Assembly: GCA_034678415.1 (NCBI GenBank)
Contig: JAXDBV010000354.1
Span: forward strand, 1 to 7,934
Source: JAXDBV01 sp034678415
GTDB taxonomy: Bacteria > Bacteroidota > Bacteroidia > Bacteroidales > VadinHA17
Length of the DNA stretch: 7,934 nucleotides
Reading direction: 5' to 3'
This document shows, one piece after another, positions 1-6,034 of this stretch. Under the pieces are notes generated by a model. The model did no database searches. It worked only from the letters and a program-made list of their open reading frames with translations, and was not told the DNA's origin. The stretch's first letter is position 1. Each line of letters begins with the position of its first letter. The translations under genes were made by a program, and so were the position numbers.

Positions 1-997
1 TGAACACATCGTTCGGACAGGCATAGATGGCATTGACAAACCTGCGCTGCACATCGGGATCGATCACGCGTGAGGGCAGGGTGGCACGACTGGCCTGAAA
101 CTTGAGGTCGGGTTCCAGTCCCCCGTATTCCTGCCTGAAGAGCTCTTCCGTCTTCTTCACCCATTGGAGGATATTTTTTTCTTCTGCCGCCGGGCAGGTG
201 ATGGTGGCAAAAGCTTCGCGGGGGATGGCATTGCGCATATTGCCGCCCTCGATCTCCGCCAGGCAGAGCCCGTGCCTGCGGGTGGCATGCCACAGGAAAC
301 GGTTGAGCAGCTTGTTGGCATTCCCTTTGTACAGGTGAATATCGATCCCCGAATGACCCCCTTTCAGTCCCGTAACGGCAATGCGGTACGCCACATGCCC
401 TGCCGGAACAGGCCGGTAGCCGGTCTTAAAGTTGATATTCACATCGGTGCCGCCGGCACAGCCCACGGTCAGTTCACCTTCATCTTCAGAGTCGAGGTTT
501 ATCAGGATATCTCCCTTCAGCCATCCTGGTTTGATATTGAAGGCTCCGGTCATGCCGGTCTCTTCATCGACGGTGAAGAGCGCCTCGACAGGACCATGTT
601 CAATATCCTTTGAGGCCAGCACCGCCATCGCAGTAGCCACACCAATACCGTTATCGGCGCCCAGGGTAGTACCGTTGGCCCTGACCCACTCACCATCCAC
701 CACGGGCTCAACAGGATCTTTTTCAAAGTCAAAGACCTTGTCGCTGTTCTTCTGCGGAACCATGTCGAGATGACCCTGAAGGATCACTGTCTTGCGGTTC
801 TCCATACCCCTGGTGGCCGGCTTCCTTATCAGCACATTCCCCGTCTCATCCACCTCGGTCTTCAGCCCTAGCCCCTCGCCGAACGTTTTCATGTAACGGA
901 TCACATCCTTTTCTTTCTTTGAAGGCCGGGGAATCTGCGTCAGTTCATAAAAGAAACCCCATACATGGTTGGGTTCCAGACTTTTTATTGCTTTCAT
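1..997 (-). CDS. pepD: Aminoacyl-histidine dipeptidase PepD (Xaa-His dipeptidase, M20 family), partial: C-terminus missing
   Basis: This is a cytosolic two-metal dipeptidase that splits Xaa-His and many other unblocked dipeptides. The frame starts at ATG 995-997 and stays open for 332 codons to the window edge; full-length PepD is about 485 residues, so roughly the last 150 are missing. Visible M20 landmarks are QGHLDMVPQ (H76 metal ligand, D78 beside the active site), LGADNGIG (D115, bridging), VDEETGMTG (E145 catalytic base, E146 ligand), INLDSE (D169 ligand) and KGGHSG (H215, lid domain). These lie a constant four residues or so before the positions known in characterised PepD enzymes, so the start is well supported. 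No Shine-Dalgarno is visible, as is usual in Bacteroidota. The gene is last in a minus-strand run after an MFSD1-like transporter and a small ORF, only 23 nt behind the latter. The last metal-binding His lies outside the window. Confidence 0.95.
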   Translation of the reverse strand, partial: MKAIKSLEPNHVWGFFYELTQIPRPSKKEKDVIRYMKTFGEGLGLKTEVDETGNVLIRKPATRGMENRKTVILQGHLDMVPQKNSDKVFDFEKDPVEPVVDGEWVRANGTTLGADNGIGVATAMAVLASKDIEHGPVEALFTVDEETGMTGAFNIKPGWLKGDILINLDSEDEGELTVGCAGGTDVNINFKTGYRPVPAGHVAYRIAVTGLKGGHSGIDIHLYKGNANKLLNRFLWHATRRHGLCLAEIEGGNMRNAIPREAFATITCPAAEEKNILQWVKKTEELFRQEYGGLEPDLKFQASRATLPSRVIDPDVQRRFVNAIYACPNDVF

Positions 998-1020
998 GTG
1001 TTGAATATTTTAAGATTAAT

Positions 1021-1149
1021 TCATTCTATTTTAAGACCGAGACGGCCATATTTATTTTCCCTGACATACCGGTCTGCATCGCGCAGGTCTGAACCTGAGA
1101 TCCTGCTAAGCGGTAAATTATGGCCATCAACGGTAAAACCATATGACAT
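1021..1149 (-). CDS. Small ORF of 42 codons between the MFS transporter and pepD, unrecognised
   Basis: ATG at 1147-1149 opens a 42-codon frame ending in TGA at 1021-1023. It begins 9 nt after the transporter stop and ends 23 nt before the pepD start, so it fills an otherwise oddly long intra-operon gap. The peptide begins MSYGFTVDGH and ends KYGRLGLKIE, with a charged middle rich in Asp and Arg (DLRDADRYVREN). It has no signal peptide, no membrane segment and no cysteines, so it looks cytosolic and possibly helical in the middle. Residue use looks protein-like rather than random. It is in the same frame as the transporter but separated by two stops (TGA, then TGA two codons on), so readthrough is unlikely. 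I do not recognise the family. It could be a small operon protein, a remnant of a larger protein's C-terminus, or a chance ORF. Confidence 0.5.
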   Translation of the reverse strand: MSYGFTVDGHNLPLSRISGSDLRDADRYVRENKYGRLGLKIE

Positions 1150-1158
1150 CCGTCACAA

Positions 1159-2532
1159 TCATTTCTGAATATTCGGCATCTCCAGTCCGTACCCTTTCTT
1201 TGCACTTTCTTTTCTGAGGAGAAAAGCAAAGAGCAGGGCAAGGAGTCCGAAGCAGGTAAAGATGATCATGGGCAGGGTATAATTATACTGTGTTACCGGC
1301 TGTCCGTCAACCATCCGTTGCCCGGTGATACAAAAAGTATCGAGCACCCAGCCGATCAGGGCAGGCACTCCCATAAGGCCCCAGTTCTGCACCCAGAAGA
1401 TGAGCGCGTATGCTGTCCCGAGTTGTTTTTCAGGGATGATCTTTGGCACCGATGGCCACATGGCAGAGGGGACGAGGGAGAAACCGATGCCCAGTACCAC
1501 GATGAGAAAGATGGCGAACCACCACTGATTGAGGAATGGAATGGAGAACATGGCATGGACGAAAATCAGGAGGATGGCCCCGATCATCATGATGGTTGCT
1601 CCCTTGCCTTTCCTGTCATAGAGATTGCCGAAGAAGGGAGTGAGAATGATGGTTCCGAACGGCAGCAGGGACGGGATCAGTCCGGCCAGCTCAGGAGCCA
1701 CACCAAACTTGTTCTCCATCAGGTTCGCTGCAAACTTCAGGAAGGGAAACACGGCCGAATAGAAAAGCACACAGAGAATGGCAATATACCACCAGCCCCT
1801 GTTGCGTACAATGAACAGGATATCTTTCAGCCGGAATGCTTCTTCCGCTTCCTTGTCCTTGTTTATTTCAGCAACCTGCTTATCCAGCTTGCGATCCATG
1901 AAGGTATAGATGAAGAAGGAGATAAAGCCGATACACAGCATGATGAGGCATACGAGGACAGGAGCCGACACCTTGTCAAAGGCCTCGGCGATAGGACGTG
2001 AGGTTGAGAGGGCCAGCATGGTGCCGAAACGGGCGCAGGCCATCTCCAGCCCCATAGCCAGCGCCATCTCCTTGCCCTTGAACCACTTGACAATGATCTT
2101 TGACACGGTGATCCCCGCCACTTCCACCCCCACGCCAAAGGTGGCATATCCCAGGGCGGCCATCACTACCTGAGCTTTCATGCCGACAAGGGTCATACCG
2201 TCAAGGGCGTGGGTCGAAATAGCCCAGTATTTTATGCCGGTACCAAGAATCATGATAAAGGCAGCACCCAACCCTGTAATGCGTATTCCTGCCCTGTCGA
2301 GAATGATCCCGCCAAAGATCAGCATCAGGAGGAATACATTGAACCAGCCGTAGGCACTGGTGAAAGCACCGTATTCCTTACCGTTCCACAGCAGCTGCTC
2401 TTCCAGCATCGACTGCAGCGGCGCCATCACATCGGTCAGGTAATAACCGCAAAGCATTGTGAAGGCGATGATCCCCAGGGCGGTCCACCGTATCCAGGCT
2501 ACATCGCTCAGTTTTTTGTTAATCTGTTCCAT
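1159..2532 (-). CDS. MFS transporter resembling MFSD1, candidate dipeptide transporter
   Basis: A 457-residue inner-membrane transporter of the major facilitator superfamily with about 12 hydrophobic segments and a charged central loop near residues 212-237. Motif A appears in both halves: DRAGIR at 79-84 and GNLYDRKGKG at 302-311. Several stretches match what I remember of animal MFSD1: YGWFNVFLL (61-69), VKWFKGKEMALAMGLEMACARFG (148-170, MFSD1 has SWFKGKELNLVFGLQLSMARIG), YSAVFPF (258-264), and AMWPSVPKIIPEKQLGTAYA (357-376). MFSD1 was shown to move dipeptides across the lysosomal membrane. The start ATG 2530-2532 gives a short polar N-terminus before TM1. The gene heads a minus-strand run with the small ORF and pepD, which supports a dipeptide substrate (inference). 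Automated annotation may call it an oxalate/formate-type MFS; the MFSD1 motifs argue otherwise. Confidence 0.88.
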   Translation of the reverse strand: MEQINKKLSDVAWIRWTALGIIAFTMLCGYYLTDVMAPLQSMLEEQLLWNGKEYGAFTSAYGWFNVFLLMLIFGGIILDRAGIRITGLGAAFIMILGTGIKYWAISTHALDGMTLVGMKAQVVMAALGYATFGVGVEVAGITVSKIIVKWFKGKEMALAMGLEMACARFGTMLALSTSRPIAEAFDKVSAPVLVCLIMLCIGFISFFIYTFMDRKLDKQVAEINKDKEAEEAFRLKDILFIVRNRGWWYIAILCVLFYSAVFPFLKFAANLMENKFGVAPELAGLIPSLLPFGTIILTPFFGNLYDRKGKGATIMMIGAILLIFVHAMFSIPFLNQWWFAIFLIVVLGIGFSLVPSAMWPSVPKIIPEKQLGTAYALIFWVQNWGLMGVPALIGWVLDTFCITGQRMVDGQPVTQYNYTLPMIIFTCFGLLALLFAFLLRKESAKKGYGLEMPNIQK

Positions 2533-2751
2533 ACAGGTAAATTTGTTTCACGACCGTGATTTGAACCGTTAAAAGTAAGAAAATTTCGCCTCCGATCGTT
2601 CCGCGAATCATGCCATGAAACATTTTTATAAAATATCTGTTTTATTTTACTCATACAACCCCCTTTGCCCTTACCGCTGAGCACTAGTGACATTAATATA
2701 TTTATTTATGTCAATATATTAAATCCGGCACATTTTTTGATTTTCAGTTTA
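2533..2751. other. Divergent intergenic region between the MFSD1-like operon and the thioredoxin gene
   Basis: No gene seen. On the minus strand, a possible -7 box TACTTTTA (one mismatch to TAnnTTTG) lies about 40 nt before the transporter ATG, without a clear -33 box. Between that box and the ATG sits a perfect short inverted repeat, TCACG-AC-CGTGA (2548-2559), which could be an operator or chance. The side facing the thioredoxin gene is very AT-rich and carries the inverted repeat listed separately. Confidence 0.4.
2693..2722. repeat. AT-rich inverted repeat, 9-bp arms, upstream of the thioredoxin promoter
   Basis: TTAATATAT (2693-2701) and ATATATTAA (2714-2722) are perfect inverted arms around a 12-nt spacer. 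The repeat ends 29 nt before the -7 box of the thioredoxin gene, so it lies at and just beyond the expected -33 area. It could bind a regulator or act as an AT-rich upstream element. In such AT-rich DNA a chance origin is quite possible. Confidence 0.35.
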
Positions 2752-2759
2752 TATCTTTG
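2752..2759 (+). promoter_or_regulatory. Bacteroidota-type -7 promoter box for the thioredoxin gene
   Basis: TATCTTTG matches the TAnnTTTG consensus exactly. A TTTG at the standard -33 distance is not present. The box ends only 13 nt before the ATG, so the transcript would have a leader of about 5-10 nt. Confidence 0.6.
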
Positions 2760-2772
2760 TAAAAAAATAAAT

Positions 2773-3321
2773 ATGAATAAACAAACATTGATCGTTGCAT
2801 TGCTACTGCTCATACCAATGGTGGCTGGTTCACAACCAGCTGCATCACAGTCTGTTGGAGTGGTGAAGTGGTATACGTTTGAAGAGGCGGTTGAACTGGC
2901 CGGAAAAAATCCCAGGAAGCTGTTCATCGATGTTTATACTGACTGGTGCGGGTGGTGCAAGAAGATGGATCAGAATACATTCACCCATCCGGTCATTGCC
3001 GAATACCTGAACAAGAATTTTTACCCGGTAAAGTTCAATGCCGAGTCGACCAGTCCCATTGAGTTTGCCGGCAAGATATTCATCAATGAAGGGAATGCCG
3101 GTGCACGAAGCACGCACCAGCTGGCTATTGCGTTGCTGCAGGGGCGGCTTTCATACCCTTCCACCGTATACATGAACGAACAAATGCAGCTGCTCACGCC
3201 CGTAGCCGGCTACATGGAACCCAAAGCCATGGAACCGATCCTCAGCTTCTTTGCCACGGATAAGTACAAAACCGTTTCGTGGGAAGATTTCAGGAAAACA
3301 TTCGTGAGTAAAATCCAATGA
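2773..3321 (+). CDS. Exported thioredoxin-fold protein (DUF255/thioredoxin_7-like) with CGWC active site
   Basis: A 182-residue protein with an N-terminal signal peptide: MNKQ, then a hydrophobic core LIVALLLLIPMVAG, then a likely cleavage region around AGS-Q (about residue 20). There is no lipobox Cys, so a soluble periplasmic protein is expected. The mature part opens with VKWYTFEEAVELA, as in small thioredoxin_7/DsbD-C-like domains, followed by strand FIDVYTDWCGWCKKM with redox cysteines C59 and C62. YPSTVYM supplies the cis-Pro (P129) of the thioredoxin fold. Its likely role is thiol-disulfide exchange on cell-envelope proteins; the partner is unknown. The frame is open further upstream, but only the ATG at 2773 gives a proper signal peptide and lies downstream of the -7 box. 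It is monocistronic, with a terminator 18 nt after the stop. Confidence 0.9.
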   Translation: MNKQTLIVALLLLIPMVAGSQPAASQSVGVVKWYTFEEAVELAGKNPRKLFIDVYTDWCGWCKKMDQNTFTHPVIAEYLNKNFYPVKFNAESTSPIEFAGKIFINEGNAGARSTHQLAIALLQGRLSYPSTVYMNEQMQLLTPVAGYMEPKAMEPILSFFATDKYKTVSWEDFRKTFVSKIQ

Positions 3322-3339
3322 ACCATAATCATCAGGAAG

Positions 3340-3363
3340 AAGCCGGGCAGCCGGCTTTTTTTT
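3340..3363 (+). terminator. Rho-independent terminator of the thioredoxin gene
   Basis: AAGCCGG (3340-3346), loop GCAG, CCGGCTT (3351-3357), followed by a T run to 3363; A-T and G-T pairs extend the base of the stem. On the minus strand the T run is interrupted, so it would be a weaker terminator for the convergent ATPase gene. Confidence 0.85.
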
Positions 3364-3464
3364 CGGCCCTGGCCGGTTATTCATTTGTTACACCGCTGAT
3401 ACGGGCCTGACGGCGGCAACCGGGAACCAACACATTTGTTGCTTAATCACCGGATGACAGCGGT

Positions 3465-4598
3465 TCAAATCTCCCTCCGCTGTACCCACCGCCGGAACAA
3501 AAGATCATTTATATTATAGTATTTTTCCCCTTCAGGAGTATAGTCATAATATACCAGTTCCATTCTTACCAGCGCCTGCAGTGACCTGAGAACTGTTGAC
3601 GGGTTGCCCAGCCTGTGACGTGAGATAAAATCAAAACCAGTGGGCTCAAACAGCTCATTTTCAAAGGCCATCGCCTTCAGCATATTCCATTGCGGGATGG
3701 TGAGCATCTCCCTGTAATTGAAAAACACGGGTTCATGTTCCTTCAGCATCCTTCCGGCTTCTTCCTTCCAGTCGCTCTCATCCCTGCTGCTGCCTCCCCT
3801 GAGGTACACACGGTTGCACAGCAGCTGAACATAGAATGTATGATGATCGGCCCATTCAAGCATCTGATCCACTGTTTTCGCCGAAATGGTGATCCTGTTT
3901 TCGGAGAATTTTTTCAGGATGAAGGCGGCGTATTTATGATGGTCGATCTTGTCGATCCTATACATCCTTGCACTGTTATAAAAGGGTTTTGAGGGTACCG
4001 TGAACAGTTCGTTCATCAGGTGCTGATGGCTCCCCGAAAAGATGAACACCACATTCTTCAGGGTCTGGATAACACTCCTGAGCCAGGCATCCATATTCTT
4101 TTCAGGGTATTTCATGATCTGCTGGAACTCATCAATGGCAATGACGATCCTTTTATCCTGTTTCTCAAGAAACCGGAAGATCTGTTCTATCCGCTGGCCC
4201 ACTTCCCGGTCTTTCACGGTAAACGATACCTGCGGGGCGCCCGTGAGCATGTCGAAGGTAAGTGAGGGCCTGAGGGAGGTGATGAAATCCCAGACCTTTT
4301 TCCCGAATCCTTTCCGTTGCGGCACATTTCTGATCACTGCCGACGCCAGTTCATTCAGAAACCCGTTCATGTTCTCCGTCGGTAGTATGTCAAGGTACAC
4401 CCCCCTTGTCTCCACAGGGAGCCTTGAAAGAACATGCATGATGAGAGAAGTCTTGCCGATCCTCCTGCGGGCAACAAGAATGGTTGAAGCTCCACCCCTG
4501 ATGTTTTCAAGGAGTACCTTTGTCTCGTTTTCACGGTTGCAAAAATATGCCGCACCATAATACCCTGTGACAGGAAACGGCGTGGATGGCTTTTTCAT
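3465..4598 (-). CDS. P-loop ATPase of the archaeal ATPase_2 / STAND-like type with C-terminal winged helix
   Basis: A 377-residue cytosolic ATPase of unknown biological role. The N-terminus carries YFCNRENET, the usual entry of this family. The Walker A is the glycine-poor form ARRRIGKTSL (K49, T50), normal for ATPase_2. Walker B is IVIAIDEFQQI (D156, E157). A sensor-like strand VFIFSGSHQHLM lies at 184-195 and the conserved HTFYVQLLC at 253-261. The end, about 300-350 (IPQWNMLKAMA through NPSTVLRSLQALVRMELVYY), reads as a winged helix that could bind DNA or a partner. A TTG start 24 nt further upstream is possible, but it falls inside the proposed -7 box, so ATG 4596-4598 is preferred. It stands alone, convergent with the thioredoxin gene, with its own promoter and palindrome. 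Members are often single genes; no partner is seen here. Confidence 0.88.
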   Translation of the reverse strand: MKKPSTPFPVTGYYGAAYFCNRENETKVLLENIRGGASTILVARRRIGKTSLIMHVLSRLPVETRGVYLDILPTENMNGFLNELASAVIRNVPQRKGFGKKVWDFITSLRPSLTFDMLTGAPQVSFTVKDREVGQRIEQIFRFLEKQDKRIVIAIDEFQQIMKYPEKNMDAWLRSVIQTLKNVVFIFSGSHQHLMNELFTVPSKPFYNSARMYRIDKIDHHKYAAFILKKFSENRITISAKTVDQMLEWADHHTFYVQLLCNRVYLRGGSSRDESDWKEEAGRMLKEHEPVFFNYREMLTIPQWNMLKAMAFENELFEPTGFDFISRHRLGNPSTVLRSLQALVRMELVYYDYTPEGEKYYNINDLLFRRWVQRREI

Positions 4599-4619
4599 AA
4601 AACGATAATTTACATTTTG

Positions 4620-4652
4620 CAATTTATAAAATATAAATTATATTTTAGCAAA
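4620..4652 (-). promoter_or_regulatory. Candidate promoter of the ATPase gene
   Basis: Read on the minus strand, TTTG (4652-4649) and TAAATTG (4626-4620) resemble the Bacteroidota -33 and -7 boxes, but the -7 box lacks one T and the spacing of 22 nt is slightly long. Transcription would begin near 4614, leaving a leader of about 15 nt before ATG 4598. Confidence 0.4.
4627..4647. repeat. Perfect AT-only palindrome (10-bp arms, 1-nt centre) in the ATPase promoter
   Basis: TAAAATATAA (4627-4636), centre A, TTATATTTTA (4638-4647). It fills almost the whole spacer between the proposed -33 and -7 boxes, the usual place for a repressor site. AT-only composition raises the odds of chance, but ten consecutive matched pairs is long. 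Confidence 0.55.
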
Positions 4653-4685
4653 TTATTGATTATTTTCCCGTTGATCCCGCTGTCC

Positions 4686-4909
4686 GGGTAAGACCTATCA
4701 TAACCTGCCGGAAGACCAATGGCAGGGAGTGAACGATAACCCATGTCGTCTGTTTTACACGATGATTGTGATCGTATGATCATCACTGGAGATGAATGGA
4801 TTCCTCCCCTCCAACAATGACCGATAACCAAGATGACTGCTGATGAACCGGAGATACCTGATAAGGCTGGATTTCCATCCGGTATTATCCGTGATCACAG
4901 GTCTTATCC
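4686..4909. repeat. Long-range inverted repeat bracketing the gap upstream of the ATPase gene
   Basis: GGGTAAGACCTATCA (4686-4700) recurs in inverted orientation as TCACAGGTCTTATCC (around 4895-4909): eight exact bases TAAGACCT plus further matches on both sides. The right copy overlaps the stop codon of the DUF4831 gene. In a minus-strand transcript the arms could pair and close a loop of about 200 nt. Confidence 0.35.
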
Positions 4910-6034
4910 TGTTCCGCCGGTCAGCACAAAATTCTGTGTCACCCTGATCAACTTCCCGAACTGGTACACACGGATATTTTTTTCTCCCAGGATGCGTCGG
5001 TCATCCGACAGGCTCACCCTGACAGTGGCAGGAACCCGGTAATACAATCTCAGAGGTTCGGTCTCGTTTTTCCTCACGGGGATGAACTGTTGTTCCTGTA
5101 TCACCGGCGATTCCCCCGAAACCTGCAGGCGTACGGTAACGGGAGTCCCCAGGGTATCGTGGGCAGCCAACAAACCTCTCTCAGGTGAAAACCTGAACAG
5201 GACATATCCCGAATCACGCATATAATCCTCCGGAATGATTTCATATTCGGCCTTATATACTTCCGAGTACGACTGTCCAATGAACAATGACAGGTAGAGC
5301 GACTCCATGCGGGCGATCTTTTCCAGGATGAGTTCGACGGGGGCTCCGTGGATCATTTCAGGAGGCTGTCCCGTGAGGATCCTGAACCTCTCCATCCTCA
5401 GGCTCCGGATGGTCTCCGCCGCATCTTCCGCCATCTCTTCCCGTGTTTTCATCTCTTCCCTGGCAATGGCCACGGGTATATTAACATAACCGGTGTCGGT
5501 CACCACGGGCTGTACCACCGTGTCAATAATCGTTTTGTAGTTTTCCCTGATTGACATCTCCGTGAAGAACATCCTTTCTGGTCTGTCACGCAGCGGTTGC
5601 CTGACGACCGATAGCTGCTGCGCCAGCGTTCCCTCGGGTGTAAGGATCAGTCCTGCCTGCGTCATCTGCAGGACATTCGAAACAAACGGACGGTTCGATT
5701 CCACAACATAGTACTGTTCGGGATCGATCTCACAATATTCGGTGATGCCGACGCCCGACAGCCACCATTCCACATGATCAGCGGCGATGCCTTCGGTAAG
5801 GTTAAGGAACTTGCCCCTGTAGTCGTAATAGGGCCCCTTTTTATGGATTGTTTTGACGGCTTCGACCTGCACCCTCAGCACGGTTCGCGGCAACGCATAC
5901 ACCACGCTGTTTGCCATAACCGGCTCTCCCTTCTGCAAGGGAAAGACACGGGAAAAGAGAGCCGTTGTTTTGCAGCCGGACAGAACGATCAGGGCTATTA
6001 TACCCCCAAGGATATATTCAACGTTTTTCCTCAT
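4904..6034 (-). CDS. DUF4831 family lipoprotein
   Basis: A 376-residue envelope lipoprotein of unknown function. The N-terminus MRKNVEYILGGIIALIVLSG-C gives a clear lipobox (LSGC, lipidated C21), followed by KTTAL. The DUF4831 landmarks are VVYALPRTVLRVQVEAVKT (about 44-62), GPYYDYRGKFLNL, EIDPEQYYVVE, a segment TREEMAEDAAETIRSLRMER (a charged helix), LTGQPPE and LYLSLFIGQSYSEVYKAEY in the C-terminal half. A GTG start at 6058 would add eight residues before the signal peptide; ATG 6032-6034 gives the better signal peptide. It overlaps the end of nnr by 17 nt, which points to translational coupling and a shared transcript. The family is largely restricted to Bacteroidota. Any link to NAD(P)HX repair is unknown; simple co-transcription is the modest reading. 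Confidence 0.85.
   Translation of the reverse strand: MRKNVEYILGGIIALIVLSGCKTTALFSRVFPLQKGEPVMANSVVYALPRTVLRVQVEAVKTIHKKGPYYDYRGKFLNLTEGIAADHVEWWLSGVGITEYCEIDPEQYYVVESNRPFVSNVLQMTQAGLILTPEGTLAQQLSVVRQPLRDRPERMFFTEMSIRENYKTIIDTVVQPVVTDTGYVNIPVAIAREEMKTREEMAEDAAETIRSLRMERFRILTGQPPEMIHGAPVELILEKIARMESLYLSLFIGQSYSEVYKAEYEIIPEDYMRDSGYVLFRFSPERGLLAAHDTLGTPVTVRLQVSGESPVIQEQQFIPVRKNETEPLRLYYRVPATVRVSLSDDRRILGEKNIRVYQFGKLIRVTQNFVLTGGTG

Larger units (their letters stand above)
4599..4903. other. 305-nt gap between the DUF4831 gene and the ATPase gene
   Basis: No convincing protein gene. The part next to the ATPase (about 4611-4665) is strongly AT-rich and holds its promoter and palindrome. The rest has average composition with small inverted repeats: TGATC-GTAT-GATCA (4769-4782), and a hairpin CTGGAT-TTCC-ATCCGG near 4867-4882 that lacks a T run and so is no terminator. 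A longer inverted repeat (4689-4696 with 4899-4906) brackets most of the gap and is listed separately. An untranslated structured RNA or a decayed gene is possible. Confidence 0.4.

Noticed and set aside
1026..1241. 71-codon minus-strand ORF overlapping the transporter C-terminus and the small ORF
   Set aside because: It is out of frame with the conserved transporter end; the 42-codon frame fits the operon spacing better.
1318..2001. 227-codon plus-strand ORF antisense to the MFS transporter
   Set aside because: Low-complexity, His/Asp/Glu-rich translation, opposite a clearly conserved membrane protein; a shadow frame.
3382..3441. CATTTGTT occurring twice in the gap between the thioredoxin and ATPase genes
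   Set aside because: Eight bases and two copies only; no array and no flanking match, so chance is likely.
4042..4560. 172-codon plus-strand ORF antisense to the ATPase
   Set aside because: It mirrors the Walker A and B coding region of the real gene and has no family features.
4610..4831. 73-codon minus-strand ORF in the gap upstream of the ATPase, ending across its promoter
   Set aside because: Its 3' part is the AT-rich promoter and palindrome, codon use is unlike the neighbours, and no motif is recognisable.
4867..4882. Small hairpin after the DUF4831 gene as a terminator
   Set aside because: Weak stem with a wobble or mismatch and no T run on either strand.
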